This document shows, piece by piece, positions 8,736-17,190 of a DNA stretch of 44,613 bases. Position 1 is the stretch's first letter; every line of letters begins with the position of its first letter. Made by a program: the position numbers and the translations under genes. Location of the stretch: assembly GCA_937888365.1 (NCBI GenBank), contig CALBFA010000023.1:1-44613 (forward strand), written 5' to 3'. The notes beneath the pieces were generated by a model. It ran no database searches and was not told where the DNA came from. It saw only the letters and a list, made by a program, of their open reading frames with translations. This DNA is from an uncultured Fidelibacterota bacterium. Its GTDB lineage: Bacteria > Fidelibacterota > UBA8477 > JABMPR01.

Positions 8736-9674
8736 ATGAAACGAGCCATTATTATTTCGACAGTCATTATAATGTTTATTTATTTCATTATAGTTTTTGA
8801 ACGCAGCACGATACCCCTAACGAGTCCTCCATATACGCTCCAAATACAAGTTGAGAATATTGTGTCAGGTTTTGAAGGAGACGTTGGTGTGTACGTCCAT
8901 AATTATGCAACAGGAGAATCAGTTTCTATCAATTCCGATACGCTTTATCCTACGGCAAGCATGATTAAAATTCCCATTATGCTAACTCTTTTTCAAGAAA
9001 TTCAAGAGGGTCGCCTCGATTATCATGACGATCTTATTTATACGGATTCGCTACTTTATCCTGGCGATGATATTGTGGGGTCGTTTGTCGATGGTGAAAA
9101 TATTGCCTTAAGTAAACTTGTTTTTTTAATGGCAAGTGTGAGCGATAATACGGCCAGTTTATGGCTTCAATCTTTAGCGGGGACAGGTACAAATATTAAT
9201 AAATGGCTCGAAGAGAATGGCTTTGAATCGACGCGTGTAAATTCTCGAACACTTGGGCGAGAAGACGGTTATGGCAAGTTTGGATGGGGACAAACGACAC
9301 CGAGAGAAATGGCACATCTTGTGACGTTAATTCATGACCGAAAAGCCGTTAGTCCGGCAGCCAGTGACGAAATGTATAGAATGTTGACACATAGTTATTG
9401 GAGCGGCGAGGCTTTGTCTGCCATACCGCCATTTGTCCAAGTCGCGTCGAAGCAAGGCGCAGTGAGTGAGTCGCGGTCGGAGGTTTTGTATGTTAATGCG
9501 CCATCGGGTGACTATGTTTTTTGCATTATAACGAATAAACAAAAAGATTTAAGCTGGGATTACGACAACGATGGATTTGTGTTGATTCGAAAAATATCGA
9601 CACTTCTTTGGCAATATTTTGAGCCCAATTCATCTTGGAAACACGCTGAGGGCTTTGAAAAATGGACCCGATAG
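8736..9674 (+). CDS. Class A beta-lactamase-fold serine hydrolase, membrane-anchored
   Basis: A 312-residue protein with an N-terminal hydrophobic anchor or signal (residues 2-20) and a beta-lactamase2-type domain. The class A motifs are present: SMIK with nucleophile Ser75 and Lys78, SDN at 136-138, and KQG at 239-241 in place of KTG. The TTPREMA segment after the omega loop is also typical. The omega loop itself (GREDGYGKFGWGQ) lacks an obvious ExxLN deacylation glutamate. The protein could therefore be a peptidoglycan carboxypeptidase-like or other serine hydrolase rather than a resistance enzyme. The start at 8736 has AAGGA eight bases upstream; an ATG at 8712 has no ribosome site. It is divergent from the AddAB-like gene and 12 bases before the aldo/keto reductase, so those two are probably co-transcribed. 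Confidence 0.75.
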   Translation: MKRAIIISTVIIMFIYFIIVFERSTIPLTSPPYTLQIQVENIVSGFEGDVGVYVHNYATGESVSINSDTLYPTASMIKIPIMLTLFQEIQEGRLDYHDDLIYTDSLLYPGDDIVGSFVDGENIALSKLVFLMASVSDNTASLWLQSLAGTGTNINKWLEENGFESTRVNSRTLGREDGYGKFGWGQTTPREMAHLVTLIHDRKAVSPAASDEMYRMLTHSYWSGEALSAIPPFVQVASKQGAVSESRSEVLYVNAPSGDYVFCIITNKQKDLSWDYDNDGFVLIRKISTLLWQYFEPNSSWKHAEGFEKWTR

Positions 9675-9686
9675 AGAGACGGTAAT

Positions 9687-10595
9687 ATGAAAAAATATTT
9701 TATAGGGTCGAGTCATCTTTCATCCTCTCGTTTGATGGTTGGAACCATGCGCATTGCAGGGGATGGTTCGACGCAAGCCATCAATCATGGAAAGAAATTA
9801 CTTTTGACGGCTATTGATAATGGAATAAATCATTTTGATTTTGCTGATATTTATGGAAAAGGAATGTCAGAATCTATCATGGGTGATGTTTTGAAGGACA
9901 GTCCTCATTTGAGACGTGAACTTATTTTTACGAGCAAATGTGGCGTTAAAAAGGCGGAGGGTTCGCGGCCTCCTCGATACGATTTATCCAAGCTACATAT
10001 TATCAAATCCGTCGAAGCATCTCTGAAGCGACTCAACACCTCCTATTTGGACATGCTTCTTCTCCATAGACCTGACTTTCTAATGAATCCATCAGAAATT
10101 ACCGAAACATTTGATACGCTTTTTCATAGCGGAAAAGTCAATCATTTTGGCGTAAGTAATTTTTCTGCTTCCCAGGTCAATATGCTACAATCCAAAATTA
10201 ATTTCCCCATTATGGCCAATCAAGTTGAGATAAATCTTCATCGTATTGATGCATTAACCGACGGCGTATTGGATCAATGTCAGGCACAAAATATTAGCCC
10301 TCAAGCTTGGTGCCCATTGGGTGGTGTCGCATATTCTGCATGGGGAAATACGTTTGCCGCCGCTGATGAATTACGCATTGAAAAAGAGTTGAAATATCAA
10401 GCGGAAAAATACCGAACGGAAGAATCGATTATTGCTCTGGCTTGGTTGTTAAAACATCCCGCGACTATTTTTCCTATCATTGGGAGTACGAATCCTGAGC
10501 GCATTATTAAAGCCCTAGAAGCTCTTGAAATTCCGTATAAGTCCGACGATTGGTATCGACTTTTAGAAGCGCGAAACGGATTCCCTGTCGCATAA
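9687..10595 (+). CDS. Aldo/keto reductase family oxidoreductase
   Basis: A 302-residue TIM-barrel NAD(P)H-dependent carbonyl reductase of the YdhF-like branch. The catalytic tetrad is visible as Asp51 and Tyr56 (HFDFADIYG), Lys84 (TSKCG) and His127 (LLLHRPD). GVSNFSASQ and NQVEINLH follow in the expected order, and the C-terminal cofactor-binding segment is IIGSTNPERI. Length is normal for the family. It lies 12 bases after the serine hydrolase gene. The substrate cannot be read from the sequence. Confidence 0.88.
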   Translation: MKKYFIGSSHLSSSRLMVGTMRIAGDGSTQAINHGKKLLLTAIDNGINHFDFADIYGKGMSESIMGDVLKDSPHLRRELIFTSKCGVKKAEGSRPPRYDLSKLHIIKSVEASLKRLNTSYLDMLLLHRPDFLMNPSEITETFDTLFHSGKVNHFGVSNFSASQVNMLQSKINFPIMANQVEINLHRIDALTDGVLDQCQAQNISPQAWCPLGGVAYSAWGNTFAAADELRIEKELKYQAEKYRTEESIIALAWLLKHPATIFPIIGSTNPERIIKALEALEIPYKSDDWYRLLEARNGFPVA

Positions 10596-10623
10596 TAATT
10601 GAATCAAAAAAAGGAATATACAA

Positions 10624-11094
10624 ATGAATAAAAAAATAAAAATCACTTCAATCGTTGCTGTTCTATATGTAATTGCTTTTCTTTTTACAGGAAAACATAC
10701 AAATCCACCTGTCAGCAACACAGTGTCTTGGGATTCGCCTGAGACAGAAGCTACTTTTTACCGAGCCTGCGCAGATTGCCACAGCAACGAAACGAAATGG
10801 CCTTGGTATTCAAATTTTCCACCTGTTTCATGGGCAATTATCCTTCATGTAAACGAAGGTCGCGAGCATTTTAATATTTCAGTCCCTAAAATGGGTCATG
10901 CTGACGAAGCCGCCGAAGAGGTTGAATTTGACAATATGCCGATGGGACAATATCGCATCATGCATCCCGAAGCACTTTTAAATGATGCTGAGCGCACCAT
11001 TTTTGTTGATGGCTTAAAAGCGACTTTTGGTGCATCAAAATCTGAGAATCATGACGACGATGACGATGGTGATGACGAGCGTCATCACAACTAA
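10624..11094 (+). CDS. Haem-binding domain protein, exported
   Basis: A 156-residue protein with an N-terminal hydrophobic segment (about 7-22) that anchors or exports it. The domain FYRACADCHSNETKWPWYSN (about 41-60) with one CxxCH site is characteristic of the small Haem_bd domain family, often found in periplasmic single-haem proteins of Bacteroidetes-like bacteria. A conserved NMPMGQYRIMHPEA segment follows. The C-terminus is an Asp/His-rich tail (DDDDDGDDERHHN) that may bind metal. AAGGA lies eight bases before the ATG. It ends three bases from the convergent NlpC/P60 gene. Confidence 0.75.
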   Translation: MNKKIKITSIVAVLYVIAFLFTGKHTNPPVSNTVSWDSPETEATFYRACADCHSNETKWPWYSNFPPVSWAIILHVNEGREHFNISVPKMGHADEAAEEVEFDNMPMGQYRIMHPEALLNDAERTIFVDGLKATFGASKSENHDDDDDGDDERHHN

Positions 11095-11097
11095 TTC

Positions 11098-12333
11098 TTA
11101 ATATTCTACTAAATAACTAAACCGCATGGCGCGATCGGTTTCATGAAGTTCGTGGCCGATACCAATCCATGTGTATTCGATACTTGACGATTTATTGAGT
11201 GCGACTCGAAAGCCTCCATTCCATGTCATTCCCCAATCGTCAAATCCTATATGGTCAATTTCCATAATCCCCAGTAAACGTTTTGATAGCTGCTGTTCCC
11301 AGCCGACAAATCCGTAGTAATCTGAGGAGACATCAAATGGATGATCGGTTTCGTAAAATCCGTACATATTTGTAAACGTCATTCCAGCGGTGATACGACC
11401 TTGCTTCAATGTTGTTGGCTCGAGTCTGTCATAGCTGTAACCTAAGACTAAAAATGCGTTTTTAGGCGGACTCCATCGTGATTCTGTCCATGCTGTATCG
11501 CTTGGCGTTTCCTCGTGAAATATAGACCATTTCCGAGAGAGGGATTCGGAACCGATGGTGATGGAAGGAATATCATTATTTTGCTCATAAATCTTGATTT
11601 TGCTATAAAAAAATGGCGTCTCGAAACTGGGAGTTTCGCTCCCAAGAAATTGATTAATCTGAACCTCAACGCCGCCTTCAAATCGATTCCAGAAACTCGC
11701 CGCAATGCCCATTCTAAAATCACCGCCGAGGTAATTTTGAACATCAACACCGAGAAATCTATTTTCAACGACTTCGCAGGTTGGGATATTGACGAGTCGA
11801 TAAATAGGCATCAAATAAGACGATGACATGACAACACGTTCATAAGCTGTTTCGCCCATTTTTAAGGGAGAGCCAGCCAATCGCCGCGCACCGATATATT
11901 TATTTTCCCAATAGGGTTCATTTATATATACGCGAGTCACGCCTTTGGATGTCCCAGCATGAACCATTTGATTCTTTCCGACATAAACACCCACATGACT
12001 CACGCCTTTTCCTAAAGTATCGTAAAATATTAGATCACCGTATTTTAAATTATTTCGACGCACTTTATCGCCAACGGTATATTGCATACGTGAAGTTCGT
12101 GGTAATAAAACGCCCTGATCCTCATAAACAGCACATGTTAAACCCGAGCAATCGACGCCAGATTTTGGAAGATTTCCACCCCATTTGTAAGGGGTCCCTA
12201 TAAATTTATTAAGAGACGATTCCATCTTACTTTTATCGACATCTTCAAATATTTCGGAAGATTGGTTCGTCGCAGCACATTGATATAAAAAAGAAATTAA
12301 AAACGAAAATAGGACTGGTTTTATAAATTTCAT
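11098..12333 (-). CDS. NlpC/P60 lipoprotein with a beta-rich C-terminal extension
   Basis: A 411-residue protein. A hydrophobic N-terminus ends at Cys19 (FLYQC), a plausible though non-ideal lipobox. Residues about 38-150 form an NlpC/P60 peptidase domain with catalytic Cys62 (VDCSGL), His113 (SHVGVYVG) and His125 (VHAGTSKG), which normally cleaves peptidoglycan stem peptides. The remaining 260 residues alternate aromatic and polar residues, repeat W-N-G-G-F-type strands and end in a tyrosine (SYLVEY), as outer-membrane barrels do. The combination suggests an outer-membrane-attached cell-wall hydrolase, or a hydrolase carrying its own barrel-like anchor. That architecture is unusual and is an inference. 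It is convergent with the haem-binding gene. Confidence 0.75.
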   Translation of the reverse strand: MKFIKPVLFSFLISFLYQCAATNQSSEIFEDVDKSKMESSLNKFIGTPYKWGGNLPKSGVDCSGLTCAVYEDQGVLLPRTSRMQYTVGDKVRRNNLKYGDLIFYDTLGKGVSHVGVYVGKNQMVHAGTSKGVTRVYINEPYWENKYIGARRLAGSPLKMGETAYERVVMSSSYLMPIYRLVNIPTCEVVENRFLGVDVQNYLGGDFRMGIAASFWNRFEGGVEVQINQFLGSETPSFETPFFYSKIKIYEQNNDIPSITIGSESLSRKWSIFHEETPSDTAWTESRWSPPKNAFLVLGYSYDRLEPTTLKQGRITAGMTFTNMYGFYETDHPFDVSSDYYGFVGWEQQLSKRLLGIMEIDHIGFDDWGMTWNGGFRVALNKSSSIEYTWIGIGHELHETDRAMRFSYLVEY

Positions 12334-12418
12334 GCGATACTCTTTTTTGTTGCGACAATCTTACCCCTTTTCGATTGGTTTTTCAAGAAGAATATCCACG
12401 TTTTAATTATTAGAAAAA

Positions 12419-12853
12419 CTAGATGTCAGAATGATATTTCATGAGAAAATGTGGAATATTAGCTTCAATAAAACGTTCGCCACATTTTTGAAATCCCAAT
12501 TTCGCATAAAAGGGCATGACGCGTTCTTGGGCGTGTAAATAGATGGTTTTCGATAAATCAACGTGCGTTAAGCAAAATTGTACCAGCGCTTCTCCGACCC
12601 TAAGTCCTCTTGCTTTCTTTAATACGGCAAAACGCTCGAGCTTGATGCCTTTTTCTGTAGATCGCCATCGGGCCGTTGCGACACTCTCGTGATTCAATGT
12701 CGCTAAAATATGAACCGAACCGTTTTCATATTCATCATATTCGATATCTCTATCAACATTTTGTTCTATGACAAACACTTGATTTCGGATTTCAAAAGCC
12801 TGTTTCATTTCGTCCTGACTTTTGATTATGTGAATCGAAATACTATTTTTCAC
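12419..12853 (-). CDS. GNAT family N-acetyltransferase
   Basis: A 144-residue single-domain acetyltransferase. The opening AFEIRNQVFVIEQNVD and the acetyl-CoA-binding loop KKARGLRVGEALVQF (about 79-93) fit the GNAT fold, and YAKLGFQKCGERF is the usual C-terminal element. The N-terminal pattern resembles the ElaA-like branch. The substrate is unknown. It is separated by about 90 bases from the end of the suf operon, so it may be read through from it or have its own promoter. Confidence 0.85.
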   Translation of the reverse strand: MKNSISIHIIKSQDEMKQAFEIRNQVFVIEQNVDRDIEYDEYENGSVHILATLNHESVATARWRSTEKGIKLERFAVLKKARGLRVGEALVQFCLTHVDLSKTIYLHAQERVMPFYAKLGFQKCGERFIEANIPHFLMKYHSDI

Positions 12854-12944
12854 AATATAATTCTATTCTGATTGAGGCAAATTATTTCGAAACGATGTCA
12901 AAATATCACCCTGTAGGGAAGAGTAATTATCGCCTCTTTTACGG

Positions 12945-14183
12945 TCATTTCGGCTGTGATTCGACACTAAATATTTTAAGAATATTCTTTATTGAATTGA
13001 CGAGGATATCAATTTCTTCGCGTGTGTTATAAAAATATAGACTGGCGCGTGTTGTTGCCGGGACTCTCAATCGCTCCATGAGAGGCTGAGCGCAATGATG
13101 ACCTGCACGAACCGCAATACCATCGGCGTCTAAAAATTGCGCCATGTCATGAGGATGGACAAATTCGGAATGGAAACTTAAAATGGCGCCTCGATTTTCG
13201 CGCGTTCCAAAAACTTTAATAGTGTCCAATTCTTCAAATTTTGATAGTGCATACTGGGTTAATTCATGTTCATATTGATGAATAGAATCGATTCCAAGTT
13301 CATTGATATAATCAATTGCTGCACCGAGTCCAATTACTTGGGCGATGTTCGGTGTACCCGCCTCAAATTTATGAGGCAAATCATTCCATTTTGATGACTG
13401 TAAACCGACTTGACTAATCATGTCGCCACCAAAAAGAAACGGCGGCATTGCATTTAAAATGTCAGTCTTGCCATAAAGGACGCCCACACCTGTCGGCGCC
13501 AACATTTTATGGCCGGAAAAAACGAGAAAATCACAGCCGAGATTTTGGACATCTACGGACATGTGAGGCACGGATTGGGCTGCATCTATTAAGATTTTTG
13601 CACCTTTGTCATGCGCATATGTAATGATGTCTTTTACAGGATTTATGCTTCCTAAAACGTTCGATTGGTGGGTTATCGCGACAAATTTTGTTTTCTCAGA
13701 AAAATAGTTTCGCCAATCTTCAACGAGTGTTCCATCATCCGTAATGGGGATATATTTAAGTTGGCATCCTGTCGTTTCGGCGACTTGTTGCCAAGGCACA
13801 ATATTGCTATGATGTTCCATTTCAGAATAGAGAATCTCATCGCCAGGCTTTAAAAATGTTCGTCCATATGCATAAGCAACCAAGTTGATGGATTCTGTTG
13901 TGCCTTTCGTAAAAATTATGGAAGCTGATTTTTCGGCATTGATGAATTTCTGAACTTTTACCCGTGCGTCTTCATATTTTATGGTTGCTCTTTCACCCAA
14001 TTCATAGACAGATCGATGGATATTGGCGTTGTCATTTTCATAAAACGAACTCACGGCTTTAATCACCGACTTGGGTCGTTGTGTTGTTGCTGCGTTATCG
14101 AGATAAATAAGGGGTTTCCCGCGGGAACTTTGAAAAAGTACTGGAAAGTCGTTTCGTATTTTATCAACGTCAAAAGTCATCAC
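12945..14183 (-). CDS. sufS: SufS cysteine desulfurase
   Basis: A 412-residue PLP enzyme that removes sulfur from L-cysteine for Fe-S cluster assembly. The PLP lysine is Lys226 in FSGHKMLAPTG and the persulfide cysteine is Cys364 in RAGHHCAQPL. The substrate-binding TKGTTESIN and EMEHHSN segments are typical of group II (SufS) desulfurases. It is the last gene of the suf operon, 16 bases after sufT. In many Gram-positive-type operons sufS lies between sufD and sufU, so its terminal place here is a variation. The protein starts with two adjacent Met codons and either could be used. Confidence 0.95.
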   Translation of the reverse strand: MMTFDVDKIRNDFPVLFQSSRGKPLIYLDNAATTQRPKSVIKAVSSFYENDNANIHRSVYELGERATIKYEDARVKVQKFINAEKSASIIFTKGTTESINLVAYAYGRTFLKPGDEILYSEMEHHSNIVPWQQVAETTGCQLKYIPITDDGTLVEDWRNYFSEKTKFVAITHQSNVLGSINPVKDIITYAHDKGAKILIDAAQSVPHMSVDVQNLGCDFLVFSGHKMLAPTGVGVLYGKTDILNAMPPFLFGGDMISQVGLQSSKWNDLPHKFEAGTPNIAQVIGLGAAIDYINELGIDSIHQYEHELTQYALSKFEELDTIKVFGTRENRGAILSFHSEFVHPHDMAQFLDADGIAVRAGHHCAQPLMERLRVPATTRASLYFYNTREEIDILVNSIKNILKIFSVESQPK

Positions 14184-14199
14184 AGAACGGCCTATTAAA

Positions 14200-14748
14200 T
14201 TAAAACATTCCTAATTGTAGTTTAGCGGCATCCGACATCATTTCTCGATCCCAAGGTGGATCCCAAACGAGTTCAACATATACATTTTTAGTCCCGGGGA
14301 TGGATGAAACTCTCGTTTTTACATCTGAGGCAATATGGGGCCCCATTCCACAGCCAGGTGCCGTTAGCGTCATTTTTACAAAGACATTGGCGCCACCGTC
14401 TTCATCGGCTTTAATTTCGCAACTATAGATAAGTCCTAAATCAACAATATTGATGGGAATTTCTGGATCGAAGACTGTCCTGAGTTGATTCCATACCTTA
14501 TCTTCCTCGACGACGCCATCAAAATTAACGACATTTTCTTGTTCGTTGACTATGGGTTCCAAGCCAATGGCGTCGGCATCCCGACCCTCAATTTGAACCA
14601 AATTTCCATTAACATTTAAAGTAAAACTTCCACCAAGAGACTGTGTAACGATCACTTTTTCACCTTTTAGCAAAGTTACTTTTGTTCCCACGGGTATAAG
14701 TTTGGCATCGCAGTCGCGGGCTAGAGTGATTAATTGATTATCTGTCAT
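14200..14748 (-). CDS. sufT: SufT-type Fe-S assembly protein with DUF59/MIP18 domain
   Basis: A 182-residue protein. The first 70 residues form the small beta-rich domain found in SufT proteins. Residues about 80-175 are a DUF59/MIP18 domain with FDPEIPINIVDLGLIY, the conserved Cys in TLTAPGCGMGP and VWDPPWDREMMSD. In other bacteria SufT helps deliver clusters to apoproteins. It sits between sufU and sufS with spacings of 20 and 16 bases, consistent with co-translation in one operon. Confidence 0.9.
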   Translation of the reverse strand: MTDNQLITLARDCDAKLIPVGTKVTLLKGEKVIVTQSLGGSFTLNVNGNLVQIEGRDADAIGLEPIVNEQENVVNFDGVVEEDKVWNQLRTVFDPEIPINIVDLGLIYSCEIKADEDGGANVFVKMTLTAPGCGMGPHIASDVKTRVSSIPGTKNVYVELVWDPPWDREMMSDAAKLQLGMF

Positions 14749-14768
14749 ATATACTTTTTCCTATTGTT

Positions 14769-15203
14769 CTAGTTATCAGGACATTCATTTTTCAAGCCGT
14801 TCATCATTGTGTGCCAAGGCAATATAGCACATTTTACACGCACTGGATATTTATGAACACCGCCTAAAACTAAAAGTTTACTGCTCATATCTTCATTGGT
14901 TTCACCGGTTGTAATTAGGTTGTGAAAACCATCAAACATGCTTTGAACTGCGTCGAGTGATTTCCCTTTTACGAGTGTCGTCATAATGGAAGCCGACGCC
15001 TTTGAGATGGCACATCCAGAGCCCATAAAACTTATATCTTTTACGATGTCATTTTCGATTGTCGCATAAATTGTGACATCGTCCCCACACAAAGGATTAT
15101 GGCCATGACATTCATGCTCGGCATTTTCAATTGTGCGAAAATTTCGAGGCTTTTGGCTGTATTCAATAATTATTTGTTGATAGAGTTCTCTTAGATTTTC
15201 CAT
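14769..15203 (-). CDS. sufU: SufU-type Fe-S scaffold or sulfur-transfer protein
   Basis: A 144-residue IscU-fold protein. The three conserved ligand cysteines are Cys39 with Asp41 (NPLCGDDV), Cys64 (GSGCAISKASASIM) and Cys125 (RVKCAILPWHTM). The extra segment between the second and third cysteines distinguishes SufU from IscU. In systems with SufS and SufU, SufU takes persulfide sulfur from SufS. It is an internal gene of the operon, 12 bases after sufD. Confidence 0.93.
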   Translation of the reverse strand: MENLRELYQQIIIEYSQKPRNFRTIENAEHECHGHNPLCGDDVTIYATIENDIVKDISFMGSGCAISKASASIMTTLVKGKSLDAVQSMFDGFHNLITTGETNEDMSSKLLVLGGVHKYPVRVKCAILPWHTMMNGLKNECPDN

Positions 15204-15215
15204 AAAATTCTGTCT

Positions 15216-16400
15216 CTATTTTAACTTTGTATAAGAAAAATCGAACCATGCATCAAGGGTTTCTCTCAGCTCATTTTTTAGATTTTCACTACCTAACGTT
15301 TCTATAATATTTCCAGCAAATCCAGCAATAAGCAGGCGTTTCGCGTCGTCTGGGTTGATGCCTCTTGACTGCATATAAAACAATGCTTCGTCATCTAATT
15401 CACCAACAGTTGAGCCATGATTCGCCTTGACATCATCTGCATAAATTTCCAATTGCGGGTTCGTATTAATCCGAGCCGAGCGAGATAAAAGCAAGTTATG
15501 ATTAACCTGACTTGCATTCGTTTTTTGCGCATCTTTTGCAATAAATACGCGGGCATTAAAAACACCGTGACTTTCACAATTTAATATGCCTCGATAATCC
15601 TGATGACTCTCGCAATTGGGAACATTATGATTGACCTGAGAGTGGACATCTACATACTCTGTGTAGCGCGGAGTAAACAAGCCTTTCAAATCGACTTGAG
15701 CGAGGGCGCCATTTAATTGAATATTGATGTCTTCTCGAAGAAATCCACCACCTAAATTGATATTGTAATGATTAAAATAAGAGCCCTTAGCTGATTCTAC
15801 GTGTAGCGACTGTAACATCGTTTCACCTTGTCCTGCTTGTTTTATCTCGATGAGATTGAGCGTTGCATTTTCCTTTAGCACGACATGTGTCAATAGATGC
15901 AAGAAGTGACTCTCTTTTGTCGATTTGTTGCCGAGGCGTAATTCAATATGTGCTTCGATGCCATTCTCAACAATAATGACGAGATGACTAAAATTAAATA
16001 CTTCTTCTAAAGTGTCGAAATGGAGGCGAACGGGCGTATCAGCTGTATTATTTTCGCAAATTCTCAAAACGTGGACATCATTGATAAGCCCAATATTTAA
16101 GGCATCCAAAAATGTCCCTTGATGAAAGGTTTTGCCCTTCCATAATGCTTCTATATCTTGCCAATCTACGTTTTCAAATGGATGACTCGTGCTTGGTTTT
16201 ATTGAATTAATGCGAGAAAATGATACATCACGCAATTGTCTAAGAGGTGTAAATCGCCACGATTCAACCTTATGATGAGGAAATCCAAAAGTCTTGGCCT
16301 GTTGGAGTGCCGATTGTTTTAAATCCTTAAACCATTGGGGAAAGGCATCCAGCAAAAGTGGTTTTTCGTGTATTAAATTTTCGAGTTTCATGTTATTCAT
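15216..16400 (-). CDS. sufD: SufD, Fe-S scaffold complex subunit
   Basis: A 394-residue member of the SufB/SufD beta-helix family and partner of SufB and SufC in the SufBCD scaffold. The C-terminal half carries the family features: NHNVPNCESHQDYRGI, then a stretch with DVKANHGSTVGELDDEALFY and MQSRGINPDDAKRLLI. The N-terminal half is divergent, as in other SufD proteins. A second Met three codons in (MKLENL) is an alternative start. It lies 10 bases after sufC. Confidence 0.92.
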   Translation of the reverse strand: MNNMKLENLIHEKPLLLDAFPQWFKDLKQSALQQAKTFGFPHHKVESWRFTPLRQLRDVSFSRINSIKPSTSHPFENVDWQDIEALWKGKTFHQGTFLDALNIGLINDVHVLRICENNTADTPVRLHFDTLEEVFNFSHLVIIVENGIEAHIELRLGNKSTKESHFLHLLTHVVLKENATLNLIEIKQAGQGETMLQSLHVESAKGSYFNHYNINLGGGFLREDINIQLNGALAQVDLKGLFTPRYTEYVDVHSQVNHNVPNCESHQDYRGILNCESHGVFNARVFIAKDAQKTNASQVNHNLLLSRSARINTNPQLEIYADDVKANHGSTVGELDDEALFYMQSRGINPDDAKRLLIAGFAGNIIETLGSENLKNELRETLDAWFDFSYTKLK

Positions 16401-16410
16401 CTGGTATCAT

Positions 16411-17166
16411 TCACATCGATTCGCTAGGATTTTCCAACCATGCATAGCCTTTTTCTTCAAGGACATGTGCCAGTTCAGGACCACCAGTTTTCACAATTTT
16501 ACCGTCAATCATCACGTGGATAACATCGGGATTCAAATAGTCCAAAATGCGCTGATAATGCGTAATAACGAGAAAACTTCGACTTGGATTTCGGAAAGCA
16601 TTTACACCGTCTGTAACAATACGAAGCGCATCAATATCGAGACCAGAATCTGTTTCGTCTAAAATAGCCATCTCTGGCTCAAGGGTGACCATTTGTAATA
16701 TTTCGTTGCGTTTTTTCTCGCCACCAGAGAATCCTTCATTGACACCTCGGCGCAAATATTTGTCGTCCATTTTAACTAATTTAATCTTTTCTTTAATAAG
16801 GTCTAAAAAGTCAATTGCATCGATTTCGTCATTGCCTAAATAGCGTTGTTTCGCATTATAAGCCGCTTGTAAAAACGAGGTATTGTTGACACCGGGGATT
16901 ACAACTGGATATTGAAACGAGAGGAAAATTCCTTCATTTGAGCGGGCTTCGGGCGCTTTTCCTAAAATCGATTCGCCTTTATAAAAGATGTCGCCTTTCG
17001 TAATTTCGTAAGTATTTTTACCTGCAATAATATTTGCGAGTGTTGATTTCCCCGAACCATTCAGTCCCATAATTGCATGCAATTCACCCGTTTTAACTTC
17101 CAGCGTAACGCCTTTAAGAATTTCTTTGCCATTCACGCTGGCATGTAAATTTTGTATCGATAACAT
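16411..17166 (-). CDS. sufC: SufC, ABC-type ATPase of the Fe-S scaffold
   Basis: A 251-residue cytoplasmic ABC ATPase with Walker A (GLNGSGKST), signature (FSGGEKKRNEILQM), Walker B with the family's AILDETDSGLDIDAL, and an H-loop VITHYQRIL. It powers the SufBCD complex. A GTG six codons upstream keeps the frame open, but that codon is part of GTGGAG, which is more likely the ribosome site. The ATG at 17166 directly precedes LSIQNLHASV, the usual SufC N-terminus. Confidence 0.95.
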   Translation of the reverse strand: MLSIQNLHASVNGKEILKGVTLEVKTGELHAIMGLNGSGKSTLANIIAGKNTYEITKGDIFYKGESILGKAPEARSNEGIFLSFQYPVVIPGVNNTSFLQAAYNAKQRYLGNDEIDAIDFLDLIKEKIKLVKMDDKYLRRGVNEGFSGGEKKRNEILQMVTLEPEMAILDETDSGLDIDALRIVTDGVNAFRNPSRSFLVITHYQRILDYLNPDVIHVMIDGKIVKTGGPELAHVLEEKGYAWLENPSESM

Positions 17167-17190
17167 TATTTTTATAGACTCCACATTCTT

